Positions 8,656 through 17,848 of a stretch of DNA of 64,000 bases are shown here, one piece after another. The position numbers and the translations under genes were made by a program. Source of the DNA: Cronobacter condimenti 1330. Its GTDB lineage: Bacteria > Pseudomonadota > Gammaproteobacteria > Enterobacterales > Enterobacteriaceae. The notes below the pieces were generated by a model. The model made no database searches. It had not been told where the DNA came from and saw only the letters and a list, made by a program, of their open reading frames with translations. Positions within the stretch are counted from its first letter, which is position 1; every line of letters begins with the position of its first letter. The stretch is taken from the NCBI RefSeq assembly GCF_001277255.1, contig NZ_CP012264.1, positions 2,914,001 to 2,978,000 on the forward strand, written 5' to 3'.

Positions 8656-10092
8656 TTAAACGCCACCGGCGCCGGGCATGGAGAGGTGAACGGGTAAGCG
8701 AACGCGTACCAGCAGCCCACCGAGCTGTTCGCCCTTACGCAGTTCCGCGCGGGTGCGGTGCCAGCGCGCAATGTCATTCACCAGCGCCAGTCCAAGCCCG
8801 GCGCCGGGGTGCATTCCGGCATTATCAAGACGACGAAACGGCGTCAGCGCCTGATCGCGCTGCGCGGCCTCGATGCCCGGCCCGCTGTCCTCCACTTCGA
8901 GTCGCGCCTCGTTTTTCTCCACGCAAACGCGCACCGTCACCACACCGCCTGCGGGCGTATATTTCAGCGCATTATCCAGCAGATTGGCACACAACTCCGC
9001 CAGAAGCAGCGGCTCCGCCGATACCCACACCGGCCCTTCTTCGCCTTCGTAACCGAGATCGACCGGTTTGCTGCGCGCCTGCGGCAGACGAGAGAAACAG
9101 CTTTCGCGCGCTGCTGCCACCAGATCCACCACGTCGAAGGCGCGAGCTTCACTCGGCTCGGCGCGCCGCAACGACGCCAGTTGCAACAGGCGTTCGGTCA
9201 GATCGATAGTGTTATCAAGCGTCGCGCTCATCGCCAGTAAACTCTCGCGCCACTGCGCCGGATCGTCACTTGCAAGGGCTACGGCCGCCTGCGTTTTGAG
9301 GACCGTAAGCGGCGTTTTTAACTGATGGGAGGCATCGGCGCTAAAGCGCTCCTGACGGGCAATGAGCGCGCGCAGGCGGCTGATGTAGCGATTGAAAGCG
9401 ATAATCAACAGCCGCGTTTCCGACCACGGCAGCAGATCGGGCAGCGGCGTCAGTTCGCCAGGCGATCGCCTGACCATCAGGCGCGACAGCTTGCGCATCG
9501 GCTTTAGCACCCGGCGCAGCAAAAAACCGGCGAGCACCAGCGTCAGCAACACCAGGCCGCCCTGCGTTAACGCGGAAGAGAGCAATAGCTGGCGCGCCAG
9601 CAGATGACGTGACTGCAAAGTTTCGGCGACATAAATCTCTGCCATACCGTTAATGCCGTCCTCATTGACCGGCTGCAACAGTCGCGCTACGCGCAGCCGC
9701 TGGCTCTGATAAGTCGCGTGATAAAACCACGCGAGCGCCGGATAGAGATCGGTGCGCGCCACGCCGCGTGGCATCACCGGAAGATCGTCATAGCCGGAGA
9801 TAACCCGCCCGTGCGTATCCTGCACTTTGTAGTAAAGACGGTCATTCATGTTGCGCTCGACGCTATCGAGCACGACCCACGGCACGTCCGCCTGGAGTTC
9901 ACCGTGCTGCACATTGAGCCTTTCAGCGATAATACGGGCCGAGGCAAGCAGCGTGCGGTCATATGCCTGCGTCGCGGCGTTCAGCGCGCTGACATAACTG
10001 TTTAACGCCGAAAACGCCCACAGCAGCAAGAGCGGCAGGCCAAGAAACAGCAGCAGTTTTCCGAGCAGCGATTCAGGGCGCAACCAGTTCAT
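8656..10092 (-). CDS. tctE: tricarboxylate two-component sensor kinase TctE
   Basis: Membrane histidine kinase that, with TctD, controls tricarboxylate (citrate) uptake by TctCBA, as known in Salmonella. With the start at 10092 it has 478 residues. A first membrane span lies at about 11-30, a periplasmic sensor at 31-170, a second span at about 175-192, and a HAMP-like linker follows. The phosphorylated histidine is H256 in SADASHQLKTPLTVLK. The ATPase boxes are N (NLLDNALKY), G1 (DSGPGI) and G2 (GAGLGLALV). A GGAG site supports this start, which overlaps the end of tctD by 20 bp; the longer open frame to 10188 lies inside tctD and is not needed. Confidence 0.92.
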   Translation of the reverse strand: MNWLRPESLLGKLLLFLGLPLLLLWAFSALNSYVSALNAATQAYDRTLLASARIIAERLNVQHGELQADVPWVVLDSVERNMNDRLYYKVQDTHGRVISGYDDLPVMPRGVARTDLYPALAWFYHATYQSQRLRVARLLQPVNEDGINGMAEIYVAETLQSRHLLARQLLLSSALTQGGLVLLTLVLAGFLLRRVLKPMRKLSRLMVRRSPGELTPLPDLLPWSETRLLIIAFNRYISRLRALIARQERFSADASHQLKTPLTVLKTQAAVALASDDPAQWRESLLAMSATLDNTIDLTERLLQLASLRRAEPSEARAFDVVDLVAAARESCFSRLPQARSKPVDLGYEGEEGPVWVSAEPLLLAELCANLLDNALKYTPAGGVVTVRVCVEKNEARLEVEDSGPGIEAAQRDQALTPFRRLDNAGMHPGAGLGLALVNDIARWHRTRAELRKGEQLGGLLVRVRLPVHLSMPGAGGV

Positions 10093-10753
10093 CGCTGCAC
10101 TCCAGCACATAGCCCAGGCCGCGTAGCGTGGTGATTTGAACGTTGCTGGAGGCGAGTTTTTTACGCAACCGGTGAATGTATATCTCAATACTTTCAGGGC
10201 TGACGTCGTCGCTCAGGCTGAAAACTTGCTCAAAAAGCTGCTGGCGTGATACCGGACGGCGACGGCGATACATCAGCACGGTTAAGAGCGCGTGCTCGCG
10301 CGGCGTCAGCGCCAGCGGCTTACCCTGTAATTCGAAATAGCCTTCATCGTGAAACGTCAGTTCGCCAAGACGCTGCGCCTCCTGCACCTGCCCTTCGCTA
10401 CGCCGCACCAGCGCGCGCAACCGCGCCTCCAGTTCGCTTAGCTCAAACGGTTTTGGCAGATAGTCATCCGCCCCTTCATTAAGGCCTTTCACCCGGTCCG
10501 CCACGGCGCCGTGCGCCGTAAGCAGCAGCACCGGCACCGCCTGCCCGCGACGGCGCAACCGGCTTAGCACATCGAGCCCATTCAGACGCGGCATTTCTAT
10601 ATCCAGCACCGCCACGGCGTAACGTTCGTTTTGCAGCAGATGGTCTGCCGCCAGCCCGTCGCCGACACAATCCACGGCAAAGCCGTTATTCGTCAGCGCT
10701 TTCTCCAGCCAGTGAGCCAGCTCACGATTATCTTCTGCCAGTAAGAGACGCAT
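10073..10753 (-). CDS. tctD: tricarboxylate response regulator TctD
   Basis: OmpR/PhoB-type response regulator of 226 residues (Salmonella TctD about 224). The receiver domain starts RLLLAEDNREL, with the phospho-acceptor D51 in VLDIEMPRL and the conserved lysine in DDYLPKPFEL. The winged-helix DNA-binding domain runs from about 125 to the end (LTPREHALLTVL, SPESIEIYIHRLRKKL, ITTLRGLGYVL). Its gene overlaps tctE and is divergent from tctC, so the 133-bp gap to tctC is the likely target of regulation. Confidence 0.93.
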   Translation of the reverse strand: MRLLLAEDNRELAHWLEKALTNNGFAVDCVGDGLAADHLLQNERYAVAVLDIEMPRLNGLDVLSRLRRRGQAVPVLLLTAHGAVADRVKGLNEGADDYLPKPFELSELEARLRALVRRSEGQVQEAQRLGELTFHDEGYFELQGKPLALTPREHALLTVLMYRRRRPVSRQQLFEQVFSLSDDVSPESIEIYIHRLRKKLASSNVQITTLRGLGYVLECSDELVAP

Positions 10754-10886
10754 ATCACATCCAGTAAAGTTTCTGTCGCGATGAAAGGAAACTGAAAGGC
10801 TTTAGTTTTAACAATCATGCAACCGGTACGCTACAAAGCAGTTCACATAATCAGAAACATCACGGCAGTCATGCATGAGGATGAAA
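10754..10886. promoter_or_regulatory. divergent tctD / tctC control region
   Basis: This 133-bp A+T-richer gap must hold the promoters of both the tctDE and tctCBA operons. TGAAAGGAAACTGAAAGGC at 10782-10800 contains a direct repeat of TGAAAGG (10782 and 10793, 11 bp apart), a spacing that could suit a dimeric OmpR-type regulator such as TctD. That role is inference. No clear sigma70 pair was identified. Confidence 0.4.
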
Positions 10887-11867
10887 ATGAAAACAGCCCT
10901 TCTCTCTACCCTGTTAGCAACGTCACTGGCTTTCACCTTTACAACCGCCAGCGCGGCGGACGCGCCGTCGCGCCCCGAATGTATCGCGCCGGCGAAACCC
11001 GGCGGCGGATTCGATTTAACCTGCAAATTGATTCAGGTGAGCCTGCAGGAAACCGGCGCGCTGGAAAAACCGATGCGCGTGACATACATGCCAGGCGGCG
11101 TTGGTGCGGTGGCCTATAACGCGATCGTCGCCCAGCGTCCCGGTGAGCCGGGCACCGTGGTGGCGTTCTCCGGCGGTTCGCTGCTGAATCTCTCACAGGG
11201 GAAATTTGGCCGTTACAACGTTGACGACGTGCGCTGGCTTGCAAGCGTTGGCACCGATTACGGCATGATTGCGGTACGTGCGGATTCGCCATGGAAAACG
11301 CTCGGCGACCTGATGAAAGCGCTCGAGAAAGATCCCAATAGCGTGGTGTTTGGCGCAGGCGCCTCCATCGGCAGCCAGGACTGGATGAAAACCGCGCTGC
11401 TGGCGCAGAAAGCTGGCGTCGATCCGCACAAGATGCGCTACGTGGCGTTTGAGGGCGGCGGCGAGCCGGTGACCGCGTTGATGGGTAATCACGTACAGGC
11501 GGTGTCGGGCGATTTAAGCGAGATGGTGCCGTATCTCACCGGCGATAAGGTTCGCGTGCTGGCAGTGTTTGCCAACGAGCGTCTGCCCGGCCAGCTTGCA
11601 CAGGTTCCCACCGCCAAAGAACAGGGTTATGACCTGGTGTGGCCGATTATTCGTGGTTTCTACGTGGGGCCTAAAGTCAGCGACGCCGATTATCAGTGGT
11701 GGGTACAGACCTTCGAAAAGCTCCAGCAAACCGACGAATTCAAAAAGCAGCGCGATCTGCGCGGCCTGTTTGAATTCAACATGACCGGCAAAGCGCTTGA
11801 TGAATACGTGAAAAAACAGGTCACGGATTACCGTGAAAAAGCGAAAGCGTTTGGGCTTGCGAAATAA
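10887..11867 (+). CDS. tctC: tricarboxylate-binding periplasmic protein TctC
   Basis: Periplasmic substrate-binding protein of the tripartite tricarboxylate transporter; in Salmonella TctC binds citrate and related acids. The chosen ATG at 10887 gives 326 residues, close to 325 in Salmonella, and has an AGGA 6 bp upstream. In-frame ATGs at 10875 and 10881 are possible but overlap that ribosome site. The signal peptide MKTALLSTLLATSLAFTFT ends ASA before ADAPSRPEC. Family text includes IAPAKPGGGFDLTCKLIQ and GAGASIGSQDWMK. tctB follows after 14 bp. Confidence 0.94.
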   Translation: MKTALLSTLLATSLAFTFTTASAADAPSRPECIAPAKPGGGFDLTCKLIQVSLQETGALEKPMRVTYMPGGVGAVAYNAIVAQRPGEPGTVVAFSGGSLLNLSQGKFGRYNVDDVRWLASVGTDYGMIAVRADSPWKTLGDLMKALEKDPNSVVFGAGASIGSQDWMKTALLAQKAGVDPHKMRYVAFEGGGEPVTALMGNHVQAVSGDLSEMVPYLTGDKVRVLAVFANERLPGQLAQVPTAKEQGYDLVWPIIRGFYVGPKVSDADYQWWVQTFEKLQQTDEFKKQRDLRGLFEFNMTGKALDEYVKKQVTDYREKAKAFGLAK

Positions 11868-11881
11868 CAAAGGGGGAGGCC

Positions 11882-12313
11882 ATGAGCGATCGCATTTTTG
11901 CCGGCATCGGGATCCTGCTTTGCATTGGCGGGTTGTTTGTCGCCTGGCAGATCCACAGCGAGTACGCCTACGAGCCGGTCGGGCCGCGTCCGTTCCCGGT
12001 GGGAATTATCGCCCTGATGCTGCTCTGCTCGGTACTGCTGCTGCTGCGCCATCCGGATGTAGTGGAGTGGCCGCATCTCGCCGTGCTCAAGCGGCTGGTG
12101 GTGATGGTGATTATTCTGCTGCTTTATGCCTGGGGGTTTGAGTGGCTGGGCTTTCCGCTCGCGACCGCGCTCCTGACAGCGGTGGTCGGCGTGCTGTTTG
12201 GCGCGCAGCTTCCGGCGGCGGCGGTATCCGGTGTGGTGATGGGCGGCGCGCTCTGGTTCGCCTTTGACCGGCTGCTTGACGTGACGCTGCCTCTCGGGGC
12301 GTGGCTTAATTAA
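11882..12313 (+). CDS. tctB: tricarboxylate transporter small membrane subunit TctB
   Basis: The small, poorly conserved four-span membrane subunit of the tripartite tricarboxylate transporter, 143 residues (Salmonella 144). Hydrophobic segments are visible at about 6-26, 40-56, 74-95 and 105-135, with PRPFPVGIIALMLLC after the first span. AGGGGGAGG immediately upstream is a strong ribosome site. It sits between tctC and tctA with short gaps on both sides (14 and 11 bp), the standard operon order. Confidence 0.93.
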   Translation: MSDRIFAGIGILLCIGGLFVAWQIHSEYAYEPVGPRPFPVGIIALMLLCSVLLLLRHPDVVEWPHLAVLKRLVVMVIILLLYAWGFEWLGFPLATALLTAVVGVLFGAQLPAAAVSGVVMGGALWFAFDRLLDVTLPLGAWLN

Positions 12314-12324
12314 CGGGGGCTTTT

Positions 12325-13845
12325 ATGGATACCTGGCTTTATCTCTCGCAGGGCTTCGCCGTCGCGCTGACGCCCACCAATTTGCTGATTGCGCTGATCG
12401 GCTGTTTTGTCGGCACGATTGTCGGCCTGCTGCCGGGCCTCGGGCCGATTAACGGTGTCGCCATTCTGCTGCCGCTGGCCTTCGCCATTCACTTACCGGC
12501 GGAATCTGCTCTTATCCTGCTCGCGACGGTCTATATCGGCTGCGAATATGGCGGGCGAATCTCATCCATTTTGCTTAACGTGCCAGGAGACGCCGCGGCG
12601 ATTATGACGGCGCTGGATGGCTACCCAATGGCGCAGCAAGGACGCGGCGGTGTGGCGCTGTCCATTTCGGCGGTCAGTTCTTTTGTCGGCTCTATTATCG
12701 CTATCTGCGGCATTATCCTGTTTGCGCCGATGCTGGCGGAGTGGTCGCTGGCGTTTGGCCCGGCGGAATATTTCGCGCTGATGGTGTTCGCTATCGCCTG
12801 TCTTGGCAGCATGATGGCGCAAAATCCGCTGAAATCGTTCCTCGCCGCCCTGATTGGCCTCGGTCTTGCGACCGTCGGGGTGGATGCCAACACCGGCGTG
12901 TATCGCTTCACGTTTGACAGCGTGCATCTCTCCGATGGCGTGCAGTTTATCGTGGTGGTGATTGGGCTGTTCTCGGTTTCAGAAATCCTGCTGATGCTGG
13001 AGAGCACCAGCAGCGGTCAGACGCTGGTACGTAAAACCGGCCGTATGCTGTTTAACGCTAAGGAGGCCGCCGCCTGTACGGGCGCGACATTGCGCTCCTC
13101 CGTCATCGGTTTTTTTGTCGGCATTCTGCCGGGCGCAGGCGCGACGATTGCAAGCGCTATCACCTATATGACGGAGAAAAAACTTGGCGACAAAGACGGG
13201 TCCTTTGGTAAGGGCGACATTCGCGGCGTGGCGGCCCCGGAGGCCGCAAACAACGCGTCGGCCTGCGGCTCGTTTATCCCGATGCTGACGTTAGGCGTGC
13301 CGGGCTCTGGCACCACGGCGGTGATGATGGGCGCGCTGACGCTCTATAACATCACGCCGGGGCCGGCGATGTTCACAGAACAACCGGATATCGTCTGGGG
13401 GCTTATCGCGGCGCTGCTAATCGCAAACATCATGCTGCTGATTATGAACATTCCGCTGATCGGTCTGTTCACCCGCATGCTGACGATCCCGTTATGGTTC
13501 CTGGTGCCGGCCATCGCGGCGGTATCGGCAGTCGGCGTTTATGCGGTGCACAGCACCACGTTTGATCTGGTGCTTATGGTAGCGCTGGGTGTGTTGGGTT
13601 ATATCCTGCGTAAAATGCACTTTCCGATGTCACCGCTTATCTTAGGTTTTGTACTCGGCGAGATGCTGGAGCAAAACCTGCGCCGCGCGCTGTCTATCAG
13701 CAACGGCGAGCCGGGGATCCTCTGGCAGAGCGGCGTCACCAAAGTGTTACTGGTGATGGCGGTGCTGGTGATTGCCGTGCCGCCAGTGGTGAAAAAACTG
13801 CGTAAGCGCCAGCAAAAGCGTAAGGCTGCGGTAGATATCGGCTAA
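12325..13845 (+). CDS. tctA: tricarboxylate transporter large membrane subunit TctA
   Basis: The large permease subunit that moves the tricarboxylate delivered by TctC, driven by an ion gradient. It has 506 residues (Salmonella 504) and about 12 hydrophobic spans. The duplicated glycine-rich motifs typical of the family are seen as GTIVGLLPGLGPINGVAILL near the N-terminus and FFVGILPGAGATIASAITYM near the middle. The C-terminus is basic (KKLRKRQQKRKAAVD). A strong terminator follows. The presence of tctDE and tctCBA together argues for a complete, regulated citrate/tricarboxylate uptake system. Confidence 0.95.
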   Translation: MDTWLYLSQGFAVALTPTNLLIALIGCFVGTIVGLLPGLGPINGVAILLPLAFAIHLPAESALILLATVYIGCEYGGRISSILLNVPGDAAAIMTALDGYPMAQQGRGGVALSISAVSSFVGSIIAICGIILFAPMLAEWSLAFGPAEYFALMVFAIACLGSMMAQNPLKSFLAALIGLGLATVGVDANTGVYRFTFDSVHLSDGVQFIVVVIGLFSVSEILLMLESTSSGQTLVRKTGRMLFNAKEAAACTGATLRSSVIGFFVGILPGAGATIASAITYMTEKKLGDKDGSFGKGDIRGVAAPEAANNASACGSFIPMLTLGVPGSGTTAVMMGALTLYNITPGPAMFTEQPDIVWGLIAALLIANIMLLIMNIPLIGLFTRMLTIPLWFLVPAIAAVSAVGVYAVHSTTFDLVLMVALGVLGYILRKMHFPMSPLILGFVLGEMLEQNLRRALSISNGEPGILWQSGVTKVLLVMAVLVIAVPPVVKKLRKRQQKRKAAVDIG

Positions 13846-13850
13846 CCGTT

Positions 13851-13874
13851 ACGGCCCTTCCCCGAAGGGCCGTA
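13851..13874. terminator. hairpin terminator between tctA and menE
   Basis: ACGGCCCTT-CCCCG-AAGGGCCGT is a perfect 9-bp stem lying between the convergent stops. The downstream side reads ATTACGTTT, a modest T-tract, and on the other strand it is preceded by aacg. It probably serves both operons. Confidence 0.7.
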
Positions 13875-15251
13875 TTACGTTTCTGCATGCAAACGACGGG
13901 CGGCCCACTGCGTTACGTCACGCCGCGAGATTTTTATTCCTCCGTTTTTGAGCGTTTCAGGCAGGCGCAACCACGCGACCGGTTGCTGAAATCGCGCCAG
14001 CTTATCGCTCGCCCAGAGACGTAACGCCTGCGGCTCAAACGAGGCCTCGCACTCCACCACCGCAACCGGGCGCTCACCGAACTCCTCATCTGCAAGCGGG
14101 ACAATAAACGCCTGGCGCACCTGCGGATGCTGGCATAATACGCGCTCGATGGTCTCCGGTTGCACCCCTTCCCCGCCGCAGAAAAAGAGATTATCCAGCC
14201 GTCCATGCACTTGCAGCCTGCCGTCGTGCCATTCGCCGCGATCGCGGGTGGCAAACCAGCCCTGCGCATTTGTCAGCGGTACCAGCCGCCCGTCGCGCCA
14301 GTAGCCTTCGGCCATACTCTCACCGCGCAGCCAGATCTCATCACCGGCCAGCATCACCTCGCGCCCCGGCAGCGCCGCGCCGACATCGGGTTTGCCGTCG
14401 GCACGCTTCGCACACACCGTTGAGGCAAATTCGGTCAGCCCATAACCGCACCAGCACGCTATCTGCCGCTGTGCCGCCGCCTGGGTCAGTTCAACCGGGA
14501 TGGCCGCGCCGCCCAGCAATACGGCCTTCACGCTGAGATGCCGTTCCGGCAGTTGCAGCAACCGCCAGAGTTGCGTCGGCACCAGCGACGCGTGCGTGCA
14601 GCCCTCCAGCGCCTCGGGGAGCGCCAGTCCTTCACGCACCGCGAGCTGCGCGCCCACCCGCAGCCAGCGCCACAGAATGCCCTGCCCGGAGACATGAAAC
14701 AGCGGCAGCGACAGCAGCCAGCATTCAGAGGGATGAAACGGGATAAGGCTCAGCACGCCCGCGGCGCTGGCGAGATGCGCGCGCGCCGTGTGCACGGCCG
14801 CTTTCGGCAGCCCACTGGAGCCGGATGTCAGCGTCATCGACGCCAGCCTGTCGGCGCGCCACGCGACGGCGTATGAGGTTTCAGGTTCGCGCCACGCCAG
14901 TATATTCAGCGCAGGCAAGGCGGGCGCCTCTCCCAGACAGAGCGCGTGTCGCAGCGTGAGCGAGGGCAACACCGCGTGGATCAGCGTTTGTGGCAGTTGT
15001 GGGTTGAGCGGCAGAATACGTGCGCCGCACTGCAACAGCGCAAGCCAGGCCAGCAAGGTGCGCTCGCTGTTTCTGGCGCAGAGCGTCACGCCGTCGCCCT
15101 CATTGACGCCCTGCTGATAAAAGCCCGCCGCGAGTGCATCAACACGCTCTGACAACGCGCGCCAGCTAAGATCGCCTGTGGTGGCGCGCAGCGCGATATC
15201 GTCCGGCCGCTCCCGCGCCCAGTGACGCCAGGGCCAGTCGAAGACGCTCAC
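13875..15251 (-). CDS. menE: o-succinylbenzoate--CoA ligase
   Basis: Cytoplasmic AMP-forming ligase that activates o-succinylbenzoate with CoA in menaquinone synthesis. The GTG start at 15251 overlaps the menC stop as GTGA, has GGAG upstream, and gives [11 protein letters not shown], matching E. coli MIFSDWPWRHW; the longer open frame into menC is rejected. The 458 residues fit the family (451 in E. coli). The P-loop motif [17 protein letters not shown], the A5-like [10 protein letters not shown] and the hinge motif [19 protein letters not shown] are all present. It is the last gene of the men operon. Confidence 0.96.
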   Translation of the reverse strand: MSVFDWPWRHWARERPDDIALRATTGDLSWRALSERVDALAAGFYQQGVNEGDGVTLCARNSERTLLAWLALLQCGARILPLNPQLPQTLIHAVLPSLTLRHALCLGEAPALPALNILAWREPETSYAVAWRADRLASMTLTSGSSGLPKAAVHTARAHLASAAGVLSLIPFHPSECWLLSLPLFHVSGQGILWRWLRVGAQLAVREGLALPEALEGCTHASLVPTQLWRLLQLPERHLSVKAVLLGGAAIPVELTQAAAQRQIACWCGYGLTEFASTVCAKRADGKPDVGAALPGREVMLAGDEIWLRGESMAEGYWRDGRLVPLTNAQGWFATRDRGEWHDGRLQVHGRLDNLFFCGGEGVQPETIERVLCQHPQVRQAFIVPLADEEFGERPVAVVECEASFEPQALRLWASDKLARFQQPVAWLRLPETLKNGGIKISRRDVTQWAARRLHAET

Positions 15252-16213
15252 AGCAGAGGCTCCAGCGCATCGACAGACCAGCACGGCAGCGGACTGCCAG
15301 GCCACGGGCGCAACAGCTGCGCCTGCATCAACGAGAGTGTATCAAGCCCGGGCGTGACGCCTGGGGTCAGCCACGCCGCCAGCCGCGCCAGTTGCGTTAA
15401 GCCAAGGCTGGATTCCAGCGAGGAGCTGATGACCGCAGTCAGCCCCGCCGCATGTGCACGCACAATCTGTTCACGTACCGTCTCAATGCTTCCCGTAAGC
15501 GAAGGTTTGATAATGACCGCGCGCAGGCCGGGCTCCGCCGCTATCATATAATCACGCTCGCGCAGACTCTCATCCCAGGCGATGGCGATGCCGGTTTCAG
15601 CGGCAAATGCGCGTGAGTCGTCACGGGTTTTGCAAGGCTCTTCGATAAATTCGATGCGCGGGCGATAGGCCGGATTCACATATTTCGCGAACTGCTGCGC
15701 CTTGAGCGGCGTCCAGGCGCGGTTGGCGTCCAGCCGCAGGCGTAAATCCGGGAGCGCCTCCAGCAGCAGGTTGACTATCATGCCATCGCGCACCGCCTCG
15801 TACAGCCCCACTTTCACTTTGGCAACCTTATCGCCGGTTTGCCCGGCGAGGCGTGCGAAAAGCTCGTCTGGGTCGCCGGTGCACAACGGCGCCACGTGAT
15901 AATTCGCCGCCTGCGGCAGCGCGCCGTCAAGCTCCGCCTGTGCGCAGCTCAACCCGAACGCGACACTTGCGATATCCGGCAGCGGCAGAGCCGCCCCGCA
16001 GTGCCACGCTGTAAGCCAGTCGCGCGTCGGGGGAAGCGCCGCGTCCAGCGTCTCGCGGCTAAACCCCGGCAATGGCGCAATATCGCCCCACCCTTCACGC
16101 CCGTTTTCACTAAGGCGCACCAGCAAGCCGTCGCGGGTGGTGAGGCGCCTTTCGCGCAGCACCACGCCCGCATCCATCGGCAACCGGTAACGGTAAAGCT
16201 GTGCCGCGCGCAT
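15248..16213 (-). CDS. menC: o-succinylbenzoate synthase
   Basis: Enolase-superfamily enzyme that dehydrates SHCHC to o-succinylbenzoate in menaquinone synthesis. It is 321 residues against 320 in E. coli. Catalytic groups are visible: K134 in AKVKVGL, metal ligands D162 (LDANRAW), E191 (EEPCK) and D214 (AWDES), and K236 in VIKPSLTGS. Its start overlaps the menB stop by one base (TAATG) and its end overlaps the menE start by four, so translation is probably coupled through the operon. Confidence 0.97.
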   Translation of the reverse strand: MRAAQLYRYRLPMDAGVVLRERRLTTRDGLLVRLSENGREGWGDIAPLPGFSRETLDAALPPTRDWLTAWHCGAALPLPDIASVAFGLSCAQAELDGALPQAANYHVAPLCTGDPDELFARLAGQTGDKVAKVKVGLYEAVRDGMIVNLLLEALPDLRLRLDANRAWTPLKAQQFAKYVNPAYRPRIEFIEEPCKTRDDSRAFAAETGIAIAWDESLRERDYMIAAEPGLRAVIIKPSLTGSIETVREQIVRAHAAGLTAVISSSLESSLGLTQLARLAAWLTPGVTPGLDTLSLMQAQLLRPWPGSPLPCWSVDALEPLL

Positions 16214-17070
16214 TATGGGTTGCGCTTAAATTTGCTGAAGTCTGGCTGGCGCTTCTGATTAAACGCGTTGCGCCCTTCCTGACCTTCTTCAGTCATGTAG
16301 AACAGCATGGTGGCGTTGCCGGCAAGCTCCTGAAGCCCCGCCTGGCCATCACAGTCAGCGTTAAGAGCCGCTTTCAGGCAGCGCAGCGCCATCGGGCTGT
16401 TTTGCAGCATTTCACGACACCAGCGTACGGTTTCTTTTTCAAGCGTTGCAAGCGGCACCACGGTGTTGACCAGGCCCATATCGAGCGCCTGTTGCGCGTC
16501 ATACTGACGGCAGAGGAACCAGATTTCGCGTGCCTTTTTCTGCCCGACGATACGCGCCATGTAAGACGCCCCCCAGCCGCCGTCAAAGGAGCCGACTTTC
16601 GGGCCGGTCTGGCCGAATACGGCGTTTTCGGCGGCGATGGTCAGATCGCACATCATATGCAGTACATGACCGCCGCCAATGGCGTAGCCCGCCACCATTG
16701 CCACAACCGGTTTGGGACAGGTGCGGATCTGGCGCTGGAAGTCGAGCACATTGAGGTGATGGACGCCGGAGTCGTCCTGATAGCCGCCATAGTCGCCACG
16801 TACTTTTTGATCGCCGCCCGCGCAGAAAGCGTTTTCGCCTTCGCCGGTGAGAATAATCACGCCGATGTTGTCGTCGTAGCGCGCATCAGCCAGCGCATGG
16901 ATCATCTCTTTAACGGTAAGCGGGCGAAACGCATTACGCACCTGCGGGCGGTTAATGGTGATTTTCGCGATGCCGTCGGTAGACTTCTGGTAGCGGATAT
17001 CGGTGTAGCCTTCAGAGCAGTCGAGCCACTCAGCGGGCGCGTAAAGCATCGCTTCATCAGGATAAATCAT
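16213..17070 (-). CDS. menB: 1,4-dihydroxy-2-naphthoyl-CoA synthase
   Basis: Crotonase-family enzyme that closes o-succinylbenzoyl-CoA to 1,4-dihydroxy-2-naphthoyl-CoA. The 285 residues equal E. coli MenB. Oxyanion-hole and active-site text includes [35 protein letters not shown] and [22 protein letters not shown] ribosome site lies before the ATG, which overlaps the end of menH by 14 bp. The order menD-menH-menB-menC-menE is the normal enterobacterial one. Confidence 0.98.
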   Translation of the reverse strand: MIYPDEAMLYAPAEWLDCSEGYTDIRYQKSTDGIAKITINRPQVRNAFRPLTVKEMIHALADARYDDNIGVIILTGEGENAFCAGGDQKVRGDYGGYQDDSGVHHLNVLDFQRQIRTCPKPVVAMVAGYAIGGGHVLHMMCDLTIAAENAVFGQTGPKVGSFDGGWGASYMARIVGQKKAREIWFLCRQYDAQQALDMGLVNTVVPLATLEKETVRWCREMLQNSPMALRCLKAALNADCDGQAGLQELAGNATMLFYMTEEGQEGRNAFNQKRQPDFSKFKRNP

Positions 17071-17848
17071 GGGAGTTCTCCGTAGGGGTTCGCAAAATCG
17101 CGTTAATGCAGCAGGCTGTCGCGCGCGGGTTTTCCCGGTGAGCGTTATGGCCTGCGCCAGTAATCAGATGCAGCGGGGCATCAAGCGTGGCGGCGAGCGC
17201 GCGGAATTTCGCGTCGCGCTCGCCGCACAGGTAATGAAAAGGGATGCGCAATCGCGACAGCGCATCCCAAAGCGGCGGCTGTCGGCCCAGCGATGTGGAC
17301 TCCAGCATGGCCGCCAGCGCCGCGGGCTGGTTGTCGGCACGCAGCGTAATAAGCGCCTCTCGCTGGGCATCACTGAGCGTCGCGAACACCGGCTGGCGAT
17401 ACCAGTCATCCAGCACCTGGCGGAGGGGTTCGCAGCGAAACCGTTGCGCCCAGCGGCTATCAGCGGCTAAACGTGTCGCTCGCGTTTGTGCGTCGTGCAG
17501 CCCTGGATGACCACCTTCTACGATCAGTCCTTGCAGGCCACGCGTTGTTCCCTGGGTTGCGTGGAACATCGCCATCCGTCCGCCAAGGGAGTAACCCACC
17601 AGCCAGTAGTTAAGTATGTTGTAACTATCAAGCGTTGCCGCCAGTAACTGATTGACGTGTGCGAAGCTCACGGCTTCGTTGCCTGCCGAGCCGCCGTGAC
17701 CAGGGAGATCGATAAACAGGTGGTCATATTGCGCGACATCGGCGGCGACCGTATGCCATTCCCGGCTATCGCCCAGAAAGCCATGCAGCCATACGATCAC
17801 GCCGCGCGAGGCGCTCATGGCGGTCTGAAACTGTGCGGCAAGCGGCAT
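17057..17848 (-). CDS. menH: 2-succinyl-6-hydroxy-2,4-cyclohexadiene-1-carboxylate synthase
   Basis: Alpha/beta-hydrolase that eliminates pyruvate from SEPHCHC to give SHCHC in menaquinone synthesis. The start at 17848 overlaps the menD stop as TGATG and places the LHGF motif at residue 21, as in E. coli (20). An ATG nine bases upstream (17857) is also open. The nucleophile serine is in [11 protein letters not shown], the acid is near LCGERDAKF, and the histidine is in [10 protein letters not shown]. About 263 residues, slightly longer than E. coli (252) because of a C-terminal tail that overlaps menB. Confidence 0.94.
   Translation of the reverse strand: MPLAAQFQTAMSASRGVIVWLHGFLGDSREWHTVAADVAQYDHLFIDLPGHGGSAGNEAVSFAHVNQLLAATLDSYNILNYWLVGYSLGGRMAMFHATQGTTRGLQGLIVEGGHPGLHDAQTRATRLAADSRWAQRFRCEPLRQVLDDWYRQPVFATLSDAQREALITLRADNQPAALAAMLESTSLGRQPPLWDALSRLRIPFHYLCGERDAKFRALAATLDAPLHLITGAGHNAHRENPRATACCINAILRTPTENSHDLS

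Noticed and set aside
16201..17085. 294-codon open frame on the plus strand
   Set aside because: Antisense to menB, with no ribosome site or recognisable motifs.
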